40,111 nucleotides of DNA from Candidatus Cryptoclostridium obscurum (GCA_904420535.1 CAJFVQ010000091.1:1-40111), one strand, 5' to 3'. Positions 15,377 to 24,948 are shown, counted from the stretch's first letter. Translations and numbers: made by a program. The notes: generated from the letters alone by a model not told the origin.

Positions 15377-15994
15377 ATGGGAAATTCTAATGGCAATACA
15401 ATGCAAAATATTTTATCCGCAGGTCATAAAGAATTTATGGAAAAAGGGTTTCGCGATGCTTCGTTACGCAATATTGTAAAAGAGGCAGGGGTGACTACTG
15501 GGGCGTTCTATGGGTATTTCCAAAGCAAAGAAGATTTATTTGACGCCCTTGTAGGTAAATCCGCCAGAATACTGATGGATCGTTTTAAAGAAGCCCAAGT
15601 TACTTTTGCCTGCCTCCCCAACGAGGAACAGCTTGAACAGATGGGTAAGATTTCCGGCGACTGCATGGACTGGATGGTGGAGTACATTTATGAGAATTTT
15701 GACGCTGTGAAACTATTGATTTGTTGTGCTGAAGGTACAAAATATGAAAACTTCATTCATGAAATGGTAGAAATCGAGGTGGATTATACCCACAGATTCG
15801 TCGCGGTTTTAAGGGGGCTCGGACAACGGGTTCCCGATATCGATTCGCAGCTTGAGCATATTTTAGTCAGCGGCATGTTTTCTGCATTTTTTGAAATGGT
15901 GGTTCATGATATGCCGCGGAAGCAAGCAGTGAAGTATGTGAAAGAACTTCGGGCATTCTACACAGCAGGCTGGGAGGAGATCATGGGGCTATAA
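15377..15994 (+). CDS. TetR/AcrR family transcriptional regulator
   Basis: A 205-residue regulator. The N-terminal helix-turn-helix is clear (DASLRNIVKEAGVTTGAFYGYFQSKEDLFDALV, about residues 27-60), followed by an all-helical ligand domain with Cys residues in LLICCAEG. TetR dimers bind short palindromes and release them when a ligand binds. The start ATG follows GAAAGG. It sits between the HMA gene and two ABC half-transporters and has its own palindrome. The ABC promoter carries a different repeat, so the TetR protein may not be their only controller. Ligand unknown; a metal chelate or drug exported by the ABC pair is possible. Confidence 0.88.
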   Translation: MGNSNGNTMQNILSAGHKEFMEKGFRDASLRNIVKEAGVTTGAFYGYFQSKEDLFDALVGKSARILMDRFKEAQVTFACLPNEEQLEQMGKISGDCMDWMVEYIYENFDAVKLLICCAEGTKYENFIHEMVEIEVDYTHRFVAVLRGLGQRVPDIDSQLEHILVSGMFSAFFEMVVHDMPRKQAVKYVKELRAFYTAGWEEIMGL

Positions 15995-16013
15995 AGCCCT
16001 TTCTTTTTACTTT

Positions 16014-16035
16014 ATAGTTAGCATATGCTAACTAT
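16014..16035 (+). promoter_or_regulatory. GTTAGCATA operator (copy 2) before the ABC pair
   Basis: A perfect 22-bp palindrome, half-site ATAGTTAGCAT, 65 bp before the TTG start of the ABC gene. It shares AGTTAGCATA and CTAACT with copy 1 at 14783. A -10-like TATGAT (16033-16038) overlaps its right edge, so binding should block transcription. Confidence 0.65.
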
Positions 16036-16100
16036 GATAAATATAACGGTTTCGATGTGGAAGCCGTCCCAAAATACTTCATATTAAAAGAGGAATTTAT

Positions 16101-17876
16101 TTGAAACAGCAGTCAAATCTTGCGAGGCTTTTGTCGTATGCCGGTTCTTTCCGGTATCTGGCCATTGTTTCCTGGGGGCTTTCGGCTTTAAGCGCGCTCT
16201 TTGCCTTGGTGCCTTTTTGGTATCTTTGGAGGATAATTGAAGAAGTGCTTTCTGTTGCTCCGAATTTTCAGTCAGCACAGGGGCTTACCCATTACGGCTG
16301 GATGGCGGTGCTTTTTGCCGCACTTTCTCTCATAATTTATGTAGCGGGGCTGATGTGCTCCCATATTGCGGCATTCCGTATCGCTACCAATATTCGCAGT
16401 ACGGCCATGCATCATATTGTGACCTTACCATTGGGATTTATGGACAGTTTCGGCAGCGGAAAAATGCGTAAAATCGTGAATGAATCCAGTGCTGCCACGG
16501 AAACGTATCTCGCCCATCAACTGCCGGACAAAGCCGGCGCTATCGCGACGCCTTTGGGGCTTTTGGTATTACTGTTTTCCTTTGATTGGCGATTGGGATT
16601 ATTAAGTCTCATTCCCGTAGTTCTGGCTTTTTTGATTATGGCCAGTATGACCGGGGCGAAGATGCGTCAAAAAATGGCGGAATACCAGAACGCTCTTGAT
16701 GATATGTCCAACGAGGCTGTCGAATATGTGCGAGGAATTCCCGTGGTAAAAACCTTTGGTCAGACCGTTTTTTCTTTTAAGCGCTTCAAAGGAGCCATTG
16801 ATAATTACAGTAAATGGGTGATCGCCTATACCAAACAGCTGAGACTGCCCATGTTGTTTTATACCGCGGCCATCAACGGCGTCTTTGTGTTTTTAATTGC
16901 TGCAGGACTATTTTTTACTCGTGACGGCGTTACTTCGGCATTTTTAACGGACTTGATTTTCTATATTATTATTACACCGGTGATCTCCATTACCTTGACG
17001 AAAATTATGTTTCAAAGTGAGAATGCCATGATTGTTGACGATGCTTTACAGCGGATTGATAGCATTATGAAAATCGAACCTTTGCCGGAAGTTCGTGAGC
17101 CCGCGTCTTTACGAGATGCTTCTGTGGAGATTCAAGATGTCAGTTTCCGCTATGATGACGAGAAAGAGGCGCTTCATCACGTGTTCATGCATATTGATTC
17201 CGGAGAAACCGTTGCATTGGTGGGACCTTCTGGCGGCGGAAAAACAACGTTGGCAAACCTTATTTCCCGTTTTTTTGATGTGAAGAGCGGTCGTATTTTA
17301 TTGGGCGGCATTGATGTTCGCAATATTCCCAAAGAGCAGTTAATGAACACCGTTTCTTTTGTATTTCAGGACAGCCGTTTGATCAAAACATCGATCCTTG
17401 AAAATGTGCGTCTTGCCAAGCCCGATGCTTCCAGGGAAGAAGTGTTGCAGGCGTTGAGAGCTGCTCAGTGTATGGATATTATTGAAAAGCTTCCCCATGG
17501 GATCGACACGGTAATTGGTGGCAATGGTGTATATCTTTCCGGCGGGGAGCAGCAAAGAATTGCAATTGCCAGAATCATGTTAAAGGATTCCCCTATTGTT
17601 ATTTTGGACGAGGCTACGGCATTTGCGGATCCCGATAATGAAATCAGGGTGCAAGAGGCCTTTGCCCGCTTGGCAAAAGGAAAAACCGTCATTATGATCG
17701 CTCATCGTCTGTCTACCGTAGTCAATGCGGACCGCATTTTTGTTTTGTGCGATGGTGAGATTATTCAAAGCGGAACCCATGAAGAGCTTATGGCGGAAAA
17801 GGGACTTTACCATACCATGTGGAGTAATTACCAGACTTCAGTACAATGGAAAGTCGGAAAGGAGCAAGCAATATGA
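16101..17876 (+). CDS. Type I ABC exporter half-transporter (permease plus ATPase), subunit 1
   Basis: A 591-residue protein with six membrane helices (about residues 15-310) then a nucleotide-binding domain. Walker A GPSGGGKTT, signature LSGGEQQRIAIARIM, Walker B with catalytic Glu (VILDEATAFAD) and switch His (IAHRLST) are all intact. The start is TTG, with AGAGGA 6 bp upstream and no suitable ATG. It overlaps the next half-transporter by 4 bp, so the two form a heterodimer. The pair resembles the IrtAB/YbtPQ type linked to siderophore or metal-chelate handling and also general drug exporters. The neighbouring HMA and shared operator favour a metal link, but direction and substrate are not proven. 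Confidence 0.88.
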   Translation: MKQQSNLARLLSYAGSFRYLAIVSWGLSALSALFALVPFWYLWRIIEEVLSVAPNFQSAQGLTHYGWMAVLFAALSLIIYVAGLMCSHIAAFRIATNIRSTAMHHIVTLPLGFMDSFGSGKMRKIVNESSAATETYLAHQLPDKAGAIATPLGLLVLLFSFDWRLGLLSLIPVVLAFLIMASMTGAKMRQKMAEYQNALDDMSNEAVEYVRGIPVVKTFGQTVFSFKRFKGAIDNYSKWVIAYTKQLRLPMLFYTAAINGVFVFLIAAGLFFTRDGVTSAFLTDLIFYIIITPVISITLTKIMFQSENAMIVDDALQRIDSIMKIEPLPEVREPASLRDASVEIQDVSFRYDDEKEALHHVFMHIDSGETVALVGPSGGGKTTLANLISRFFDVKSGRILLGGIDVRNIPKEQLMNTVSFVFQDSRLIKTSILENVRLAKPDASREEVLQALRAAQCMDIIEKLPHGIDTVIGGNGVYLSGGEQQRIAIARIMLKDSPIVILDEATAFADPDNEIRVQEAFARLAKGKTVIMIAHRLSTVVNADRIFVLCDGEIIQSGTHEELMAEKGLYHTMWSNYQTSVQWKVGKEQAI

Positions 17877-19606
17877 TTGAAAAGATCCAACGGCAATTTG
17901 CATTATCTCGTCAAGGAGCCAAAGACTTAATCAAGGCGTGTTTCGCCTGCATCCTTTCGAATCTTGTGTTGATGATTCCCGTGGGGCTTTTATATTTTCT
18001 TGTTGGAGACCTTTTGGAAAGCAGTAATAGCGTCAGAAGTTCTTTTTATATCTGCGGTTGTATTCTTTGTATCGCACTGATTTTTGCGACAACGTATTTT
18101 CAATACAATGCTACTTATTTGGCTACCTATGTGGAAAGCGGTGTACGTCGCATCACCCTTGCGGAAAAATTGCGCAAATTGCCGCTTTCCTTTTTTGGCA
18201 AAAAGGATCTCGCTGATTTGACCAGCACTATTATGGCGGATTGTACCTTTTTGGAAACCAGTTTTTCTCATTTTATTCCGGAATTAATCGGTTCTATCGT
18301 TTCCACAACCCTCGTAGCAGTTGGATTGTTTTTCTTTGATTGGCGCATGGCCCTGGCTGCGTTGTGGGTCATTCCCGTTTCTTTCCTCATTGTAACGCTT
18401 TCCTTCAAAGTCCAAGATATTTTGGGGAAAAAGCAAATGGATGCGAAAATGGCCTGTGCTGATGGGATTCAAGAGTGTCTTGAGACGGTGCGGGATTTAA
18501 AATCCAACAATGCGGAAAGCGCCTATCTGGTGGGATTGGATCAAAAAATCAAAGCAGTAGAAAAGCGTGCTGTGATTTCTGAATTCGGTACTGCCGCTTT
18601 TGTAGTTTCGGCGCAGCTCATTTTAAAGTTGGGCATTGCCACTGTGGCTCTGGTAGGTTCCACACTGCTGATTGCCGGGACTTTGGATCTGTTGACCTTC
18701 TTTTTGTTTCTCTTAGTCGCTTCGCGGTTGTATGATCCTTTGCAGACGGCGCTGCAGAATCTTGCCGCTATTATTGCAAGCCGCACCAATGTGGCGCGGA
18801 TGAATGAGATTTTGGATCATCCGGTACAAAGCGGCAAAGCATCGCTCTCTAACAATGGTTGTGATATTGTTTTTGAACATGTGGGATTTGCTTACAACAC
18901 TGGGGAAGCGGTTTTGAAAGATGTTTCTTTTACAGCGAAACAGGGCGAGGTTACGGCCCTCGTCGGTCCTTCCGGCGGTGGGAAAACAACGGTTTCCCGT
19001 CTCGCAGCCAGATTTTGGGATGTTGATCGTGGAAAAATTACCATCGGTGGGATGGATATTTCCAAAGTGGATCCGGAAACATTGCTCTCCCTTTATTCCA
19101 TTGTATTCCAGGATGTGACTTTATTCAATCATACAGTATTGGAAAATATCCGTATTGGCAAAAAGGATGCCACTGACGAAGAGGTGTTGCATGCCGCCAG
19201 ACTGGCCAACTGTGATGAATTTGTGGAGAAATTGCCCGATGGATGGAACAGTCGCATCGGGGAAAACGGCTGTGAACTTTCGGGTGGAGAACGTCAGCGT
19301 ATTTCCATTGCCAGGGCTTTTCTAAAAGACGCGCCGATCATTCTTTTGGATGAAGCCACTGCTTCTCTTGATGTGGAAAATGAAACACTGATTCAAACAG
19401 CGCTATCTCGTTTGGTCAAAGATAAAACAGTGCTCGTAATTGCCCACCGTATGCGCACCGTAGCCGGCGCCGATAAAATTGTCGTATTGAAAGAAGGTAA
19501 CGTGGCAGAACAGGGAACCTCTTCGGAATTGATGGACCGGGGAGGAATCTATCGACGTATGACAGAATTGCAGACAAAATCATCCCATTGGAAATTGATC
19601 AACTGA
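17873..19606 (+). CDS. Type I ABC exporter half-transporter, subunit 2
   Basis: About 577 residues, six membrane helices followed by an ATPase domain. Walker A GPSGGGKTT, signature LSGGERQRISIARAF, Walker B ILLDEATASLD and switch His IAHRMRT are all canonical, so both ATP sites of the heterodimer with subunit 1 should be active. I start at ATG 17873, with AAAGGAG upstream and the ATGA overlap with subunit 1; the ORF-track start at 17846 would overlap by 31 bp. The gene ends the metal-linked operon, followed by a terminator. Its permease part has LEKLRKLPLSFFGKKDLADLTS-like exporter coupling features. Substrate unknown, likely the same as subunit 1. Confidence 0.88.
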   Translation: MIEKIQRQFALSRQGAKDLIKACFACILSNLVLMIPVGLLYFLVGDLLESSNSVRSSFYICGCILCIALIFATTYFQYNATYLATYVESGVRRITLAEKLRKLPLSFFGKKDLADLTSTIMADCTFLETSFSHFIPELIGSIVSTTLVAVGLFFFDWRMALAALWVIPVSFLIVTLSFKVQDILGKKQMDAKMACADGIQECLETVRDLKSNNAESAYLVGLDQKIKAVEKRAVISEFGTAAFVVSAQLILKLGIATVALVGSTLLIAGTLDLLTFFLFLLVASRLYDPLQTALQNLAAIIASRTNVARMNEILDHPVQSGKASLSNNGCDIVFEHVGFAYNTGEAVLKDVSFTAKQGEVTALVGPSGGGKTTVSRLAARFWDVDRGKITIGGMDISKVDPETLLSLYSIVFQDVTLFNHTVLENIRIGKKDATDEEVLHAARLANCDEFVEKLPDGWNSRIGENGCELSGGERQRISIARAFLKDAPIILLDEATASLDVENETLIQTALSRLVKDKTVLVIAHRMRTVAGADKIVVLKEGNVAEQGTSSELMDRGGIYRRMTELQTKSSHWKLIN

Positions 19607-19676
19607 TGGAAGAGGTTTGCGATCAATTCCAGTAAATATCACAAATAAGAGATTATCCTCCCATTAAAAGAGCATT

Positions 19677-19710
19677 ACCCCGTAGGAGATCATTCCTACG
19701 GGGTTTTTTA
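19677..19710 (+). terminator. Intrinsic terminator after the TetR-ABC operon
   Basis: A perfect 11-bp stem ACCCCGTAGGA/TCCTACGGGGT, 6-nt loop GATCAT, followed by TTTTT. Confidence 0.9.
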
Positions 19711-19780
19711 TGGTGTGCAACGATTTCATTGCGTCGTCGGTATAAAGAAAATTGCCAGCGATCCAGGCTCTGATAAAGAT

Positions 19781-20686
19781 TTAATGATAGTTTGTTATAG
19801 GAATATTTTTTTCTATTCTGCTCCGCATAATCTGGAGTAACGCTCGCAGCGGAGGATTGCCTTGGATGGATTTATAATAAATACCAAAGGATGCCGGGGC
19901 AATGTTTTCTATGGGGATTCGTGCCAAAGAGAGTTCCGGGGGGATGAATAGATCCGGCAGGATCGAAATACCGAAACCGGCTTGGGACAGGATGATGGCT
20001 GCTTCTATGGATTCACAAAAAAAGAACTCCGAAGGCGCTCGTCCGCCCATAAGTTGCCCCTGGAGTTGCGCGGCATCTGTTTGGGCTTTGGCCGGATCCA
20101 AAAGAATCAGTTTTTCATTTTTTAAATCTTTCATGGCGACGGATTGACGCTGCGATAATGGATGTTCCAAGGAGCACACACAGACAATGGGAATTTTGCT
20201 CAATTCTCGATATTGGGCGGATATCTTTTTGGAATCCGGTTCGCGAAAGCCGATGATTGCGTCCAAATCGTCTTCGTCCAATAAGCGGTATAAATGCTGG
20301 AAGGGGATAACTTGCAGCCGAGGATGTACATTGGGGCATTGCTCCTTAAGCTGTTGCAACAGGGAAGGCAGCAAAAATAGCTGTGTATGACTATGGCATC
20401 CCAGAGATAGAATCCGGATATCTTGTTCATAAGGATTTTTAAATTTTTCTTTGGCCCGTTCGGAAAGGGCCACGATGTGTTGGGCATCGTTGTAAAAAAT
20501 CGAACCTTCTTTGGTGATTTTTACAGAACGAGTGGTACGTTTAAACAGTTTGACATTTAATTCTTTTTCCAGGGAATGGATTTGCTGAGTCACGGCGGGC
20601 TGGGTCACATGGAGGGATTCGGCGGCTCGGGCAAAGCTGAGGGTTTCCGCAACTGCTAAAAAACATGTGAGCTGAAATGTATTCAT
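19781..20686 (-). CDS. LysR family transcriptional regulator
   Basis: A 301-residue protein with the LysR N-terminal helix-turn-helix (LSFARAAESLHVTQPAVTQQIHSLEKEL, about residues 16-43) and a C-terminal ligand-binding domain of the periplasmic-binding-protein fold. LysR proteins usually activate a divergent gene in response to a small effector. Here the divergent neighbour is a MarR gene heading an ABC exporter operon, with about 150 bp between the starts, so a cross-talk role is possible but not shown. The ligand domain gives no clue to the effector. The A/T-rich intergenic region has small palindromes (AATTAATT, TTATTAATAA) that could be binding sites. Confidence 0.9.
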   Translation of the reverse strand: MNTFQLTCFLAVAETLSFARAAESLHVTQPAVTQQIHSLEKELNVKLFKRTTRSVKITKEGSIFYNDAQHIVALSERAKEKFKNPYEQDIRILSLGCHSHTQLFLLPSLLQQLKEQCPNVHPRLQVIPFQHLYRLLDEDDLDAIIGFREPDSKKISAQYRELSKIPIVCVCSLEHPLSQRQSVAMKDLKNEKLILLDPAKAQTDAAQLQGQLMGGRAPSEFFFCESIEAAIILSQAGFGISILPDLFIPPELSLARIPIENIAPASFGIYYKSIQGNPPLRALLQIMRSRIEKNIPITNYH

Positions 20687-20744
20687 TAATTTTCCTCTCT
20701 GTGCAATTAATTAGATTTCCTTATTAATAATAGCATATTCTAAA

Positions 20745-20795
20745 TTCACTTTCAAGAAATTGTTGCTATAATAGTTCATGGACGAACGGTTCATG
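20745..20795 (+). promoter_or_regulatory. Promoter and candidate operator of the second MarR gene
   Basis: TTCACT (20745-20750), 16 bp, TATAAT (20767-20772). Two GTTCATG direct repeats follow (20774-20780 and 20789-20795), with GTTC-N6-GAAC symmetry between them (20774-20787). Location at the start site fits repression. Confidence 0.55.
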
Positions 20796-20840
20796 ACAGA
20801 ATCGTCAACAATCTTAATGGAAAGAAAGGAGAGAGAGTTG

Positions 20841-21290
20841 ATGGATCAAAATATCATTTTGCTCTTAAAGCAGTTGAATTTATCGTTGGAGCAATATGGG
20901 AGAAATCAAATGAAAAACTTGGATATTTCTCCTTCGCAAAGCCTTGTGCTCGAATATCTTTTTTTCCGCAATGGCGATATTGTCTATGCTACAGAGCTGC
21001 ATGAAAAATTCGGAATTTCCAAATCAGCGATTTCCTCTACGTTGAAGGGTCTTAAGAAAAAAGGTTACGTAGAAACGGCAACCAATCCCGAGGATGATAG
21101 AATGAAGCAGATTTTCTTGACCCCAAAGGCTTTTGCCATGAAAGAACGAATTGAATCAGGACTTCAGGAAGAACAGAGACATTTATGCAGGGAGATTCCT
21201 TCACAACATTTGGAGATTATGAAAAAGGGGCTGAATACGATGATTCATAATTTGAGACAGGAATCCGCAAGGAGGAAAGAACAATGGTAA
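20841..21290 (+). CDS. MarR family transcriptional regulator of the ABC exporter
   Basis: About 149 residues. The winged helix is visible (YATELHEKFGISKSAISSTLKGLKKKGYVE) followed by the wing NPEDDRMKQIFLTPKA. I choose ATG 20841 (MDQNIILLL), preceded by AAAGGAGAGA; the ORF-track start at 20778 falls at the predicted transcription start. It overlaps the first exporter gene by 7 bp, which strongly ties it to a drug-type heterodimeric ABC exporter. This arrangement (MarR followed by two ABC half-transporters) is common in Firmicutes, where the MarR protein represses the exporter until a toxic compound binds. Inducer unknown. Confidence 0.86.
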   Translation: MDQNIILLLKQLNLSLEQYGRNQMKNLDISPSQSLVLEYLFFRNGDIVYATELHEKFGISKSAISSTLKGLKKKGYVETATNPEDDRMKQIFLTPKAFAMKERIESGLQEEQRHLCREIPSQHLEIMKKGLNTMIHNLRQESARRKEQW

Positions 21291-23050
21291 AAACCTTATT
21301 GAGGCAAGTGGGGGAATATAAAAAGGCTTCACTGTTAACGCCGCTTTTTACCGGATTGGAAGTCTTGATGGAAGTGCTGATTCCCTTTATTATCGCTTCC
21401 ATTATTGACAAAGGGATTCAAGCCGGGGATATTCACCAAGTGTATTTATACGGTGGAATCATGCTCGTTATGGCTTTTTTAAGTCTCTTATTTGGTGTTT
21501 TAGCCGGGAGGTATGCAGCAAAGGCTTCATCTGGCTTTGCCTGTAACTTGCGGGAGGGAATCTATGAAAATGTGCAAACATTTTCGTTCTCCAATATTGA
21601 TAAATACAGCACTGCCGGCCTGGTAACCCGTATGACCACCGATGTCACTAATGTCCAAAACGCATATCAGATGATTCTTCGTATCGCTGTCCGGGCACCG
21701 CTGATGCTTATTTGCAGTATGATCATGTGCTTTATCATCAGTATGAGATTGAGTGTTATCTTTTTGGTTGCTATGGTTATCTTGGCGGTGGCGTTAATAT
21801 TGATCATGTCGAAAACAACGAAGATATTTCATCAAGTTTTCCGCAAATACGATGATTTGAATGCCAGCGTTCAGGAGAACGTCTCAGCCATCCGTGTGGT
21901 GAAGGCTTTTGTAAGGGAGGATCATGAAAATAGCAAATTTCAGAAAGCGGCGGAAAACTTGTATCAACTTTTTGTGAAGGCGGAAGGCATTCTTGCATTT
22001 AACAGCCCTGTGATGATGCTGGTAATCTATGGCTCTATCATTGCCCTTTCTTGGTTTGGAGCACAATATATTGTTATTGGAGATCTGACCACCGGTGAGT
22101 TGACCTCAATGTTCAGCTATGTGATGAGTATTTTGATGTCATTGATGATGCTCTCAATGATTTTCGTCATGATCACGATGAGCACTGCCAGTGGCAGACG
22201 TATTGCGGAGGTATTGGAAGAAAAAGCAGATTTGGTCAATCCTCAGCAACCGGAAATGGAGATTCCGGATGGGAGTATTGATTTTAATCATGTAAGTTTT
22301 TCATACCAACATGGAAGCGGAGAAGAAACACTCAGCGATATTGACGTGCATATTCAATCGGGAGAGACCATTGGTGTTATCGGTGGAACCGGTTGCGGGA
22401 AATCCAGCTTGGTAAACTTGGTCTGTCGCCTGTATGATGTGGACGAGGGAAATGTTTGCGTTGGCGGAAAAGATGTTCGCAAATATGATCTTGAAGTCCT
22501 CCGGGAGCAAGTGGCTGTGGTACTTCAGAAAAATGTTCTTTTTTCTGGTACCATCTTGGATAACTTGCGTTGGGGGAAAGAAGACGCCACGGAAGAGGAA
22601 TGCAAAGAAGCCTGTCGTTTGGCTTGTGCCGATGAATTTATTGAGCAATTTCCGGATGGATACAATACCTGGATTGAGCAGGGTGGAAGCAATGTGTCTG
22701 GCGGCCAAAAACAGCGGCTTTGCATTGCCAGAGCATTGCTGAAAAATCCAAAAATTTTGATTTTAGACGACTCTACCAGTGCAGTAGATACGGCAACTGA
22801 TGCCAAAATACGAGAAGCCTTTGCCCATAAAATTCCCGGTACGACCAAATTGATCATTGCGCAGAGAGTTTCCAGCGTACAGGATGCGGACCGTATTTTA
22901 GTCCTGGAAAACGGAAGGATCAATGGTTTTGATACCCATGAGCGTCTTCTTGAAGGAAACCGTATTTATCGTGAGATTTATGAAGCCCAGACCAAAGGCG
23001 GCGGAGATTTTGATCATCCTACTCAAGGGCAAAAGGACGGTGTTCAATAA
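21284..23050 (+). CDS. Heterodimeric ABC multidrug exporter, degenerate-site subunit (BmrC/YheI-like)
   Basis: A 588-residue half-transporter with six membrane helices and an ATPase domain. Walker A is GGTGCGKSS and the signature VSGGQKQRLCIARALL is canonical, but the residue after Walker B is Asp not Glu (LILDDSTSAVD) and the switch His is Gln (IIAQRVSSV). These changes mark the non-hydrolysing ATP site of asymmetric exporters such as BmrCD, EfrAB and TM287/288. It pairs with the next gene, whose ATG overlaps this stop by one base. Such exporters expel hydrophobic drugs and cations. Exact substrates cannot be predicted. Confidence 0.9.
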   Translation: MVKTLLRQVGEYKKASLLTPLFTGLEVLMEVLIPFIIASIIDKGIQAGDIHQVYLYGGIMLVMAFLSLLFGVLAGRYAAKASSGFACNLREGIYENVQTFSFSNIDKYSTAGLVTRMTTDVTNVQNAYQMILRIAVRAPLMLICSMIMCFIISMRLSVIFLVAMVILAVALILIMSKTTKIFHQVFRKYDDLNASVQENVSAIRVVKAFVREDHENSKFQKAAENLYQLFVKAEGILAFNSPVMMLVIYGSIIALSWFGAQYIVIGDLTTGELTSMFSYVMSILMSLMMLSMIFVMITMSTASGRRIAEVLEEKADLVNPQQPEMEIPDGSIDFNHVSFSYQHGSGEETLSDIDVHIQSGETIGVIGGTGCGKSSLVNLVCRLYDVDEGNVCVGGKDVRKYDLEVLREQVAVVLQKNVLFSGTILDNLRWGKEDATEEECKEACRLACADEFIEQFPDGYNTWIEQGGSNVSGGQKQRLCIARALLKNPKILILDDSTSAVDTATDAKIREAFAHKIPGTTKLIIAQRVSSVQDADRILVLENGRINGFDTHERLLEGNRIYREIYEAQTKGGGDFDHPTQGQKDGVQ

Positions 23051-24948
23051 TGGCAGCAAAAAACAAAAATAAAATGAATTTGCGGCAGCAGATCGCCGTC
23101 ATGGGGCGTGTACTCGGATATATGCTCAAAAACTATAAATTCTCATTTTTTATGGTCGTTGTATGTATTTTAGGATCCGCTCTGGCTACCCTTCGCGGTA
23201 CGCTCTTCATGCAAAGTTTAATCGATGATTATATTGTTCCCTTGACTCAAGCGCAAACTGCTGATTTTTCTGCATTGGCTGCCGCATTGGGTTCCATCGT
23301 GATTACTTATATCATTGGCATTTTATGCGCCTATGCTTATAACCGAATTATGGTCAATGTGAGCCAGGGAACCATGCGTAACCTTCGGATTGAGTTATTC
23401 CACCATATGGAATCGTTGCCGATTCGATATTTTGACTCCCATGCTCACGGTGATATTATGTCGGTCTATACCAACGACGTGGATACGCTTCGACAATTGA
23501 TGAGTCAAAGTATTCCGCAAATCATCAATTCCGTCATAACGATTTTGACTTCGTTTGTCAGTATGTTGATCCTGGATATCCCACTGACGCTTATGACCTT
23601 GGCCATGATTGGCGTTATGGCATGGGTCACATCGAAGATCGCGGGGAAATCCGCCGTATATTTTTCAAAACAGCAGAAAGATCTTGGTACAGTCAACGGT
23701 TATATCGAGGAAATGATGGAAGGGCAAAAGGTGGTAAAGGTATTTTGCCACGAAGATCAAAGCTTGGAGCAATTCCGCAAATTGAATCAAGAATTGCGCG
23801 AGAGCGCCGACAAGGCCAATACCTTCTCCAATATCACCATGCCGGTCAATGCCAATATTGGCAATATCAGTTACGTCTTGTGTGCCATTGTAGGTGCGAT
23901 CTTTGCTTTGAGCGGATATTGGGGTTTGACTCTGGGGACGCTTGTATCCTTTTTAACCCTGAATAAAAATTCCACCCAGCCGGTCAGTCAAATCAGCCAA
24001 CAAATGAACAGCATCGTTATGGCGATGGCTGGTGCTCAGCGTATTTTCGATTTGATGGATGAGCCTTCGGAAGAAGATCACGGCTATGTTGAATTGGTAC
24101 ACGCCAAGATTGATGAAAATGGAAATTTAACCGAAACCAAAGAACGAACGAACTTATGGGCATGGAAACATCCTCATCGATCCGATGGAACGATCACCTA
24201 TAAAAAATTGGAAGGCGACGTCACCTTCGATGATGTGGATTTCGGTTATGATGACAATAAGATTGTCCTCCACAATATTAAATTGTACGCAACTCCCGGG
24301 CAAAAAATCGCTTTTGTCGGCAGTACCGGCGCGGGGAAAACCACCATTACCAACCTGATTAACCGTTTTTATGACATCGCAGACGGAAAGATTCGCTATG
24401 ACGGAATCAATATTAATAAAATTAAGAAATCGGACCTGCGGCGTTCCCTGGGCATGGTTTTACAAGATACCCATTTATTTACCGGGACAGTGATGGAAAA
24501 CATTCGTTACGGTCGTTTGGACGCAACAGACGAAGAATGTATTGCCGAAGCTAAACTCGCCAATGCCGACGGGTTTATCCGTCGGCTGCCCGATGGATAC
24601 CAAACGATTTTGACCGGAGACGGGGCAAATTTAAGCCAGGGGCAACGGCAGCTTCTCGCCATTGCCAGAGCCGCTGTGGCGGATCCCCCTGTTCTGATTT
24701 TGGATGAAGCCACATCCTCCATCGATACTCGTACGGAAGCCTTGGTACAAGACGGCATGGATCGGTTGATGAAAGGACGCACAACCTTTGTCATCGCTCA
24801 TCGTTTGTCCACGGTAAAAAACTCCGACTGTATTATGGTCTTGGAACACGGTCGCATCATTGAGCGGGGGAGCCACGAACAACTGCTCGAGGAAAAAGGC
24901 AGGTATTATCAGTTGTATACGGGGAATGCCATTGGCGCCGAGGAATGA
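23050..24948 (+). CDS. Heterodimeric ABC multidrug exporter, catalytic-site subunit (BmrD/YheH-like)
   Basis: A 632-residue partner of the preceding gene. Walker A GSTGAGKTT, Walker B with catalytic Glu (LILDEATSSID) and switch His (VIAHRLSTV) are intact, while its own signature is altered (LSQGQRQLLAIARA). Thus its Walker motifs with the partner's normal signature make the active site, and its altered signature with the partner's Asp/Gln motifs make the silent one. An insert of about 45 residues between membrane and ATPase parts (from GYVELVHAKIDENG to HRSDGTITYKKL) is typical of YheH/BmrD proteins. Last gene of the MarR operon; no clear terminator follows. Confidence 0.9.
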   Translation: MAAKNKNKMNLRQQIAVMGRVLGYMLKNYKFSFFMVVVCILGSALATLRGTLFMQSLIDDYIVPLTQAQTADFSALAAALGSIVITYIIGILCAYAYNRIMVNVSQGTMRNLRIELFHHMESLPIRYFDSHAHGDIMSVYTNDVDTLRQLMSQSIPQIINSVITILTSFVSMLILDIPLTLMTLAMIGVMAWVTSKIAGKSAVYFSKQQKDLGTVNGYIEEMMEGQKVVKVFCHEDQSLEQFRKLNQELRESADKANTFSNITMPVNANIGNISYVLCAIVGAIFALSGYWGLTLGTLVSFLTLNKNSTQPVSQISQQMNSIVMAMAGAQRIFDLMDEPSEEDHGYVELVHAKIDENGNLTETKERTNLWAWKHPHRSDGTITYKKLEGDVTFDDVDFGYDDNKIVLHNIKLYATPGQKIAFVGSTGAGKTTITNLINRFYDIADGKIRYDGININKIKKSDLRRSLGMVLQDTHLFTGTVMENIRYGRLDATDEECIAEAKLANADGFIRRLPDGYQTILTGDGANLSQGQRQLLAIARAAVADPPVLILDEATSSIDTRTEALVQDGMDRLMKGRTTFVIAHRLSTVKNSDCIMVLEHGRIIERGSHEQLLEEKGRYYQLYTGNAIGAEE

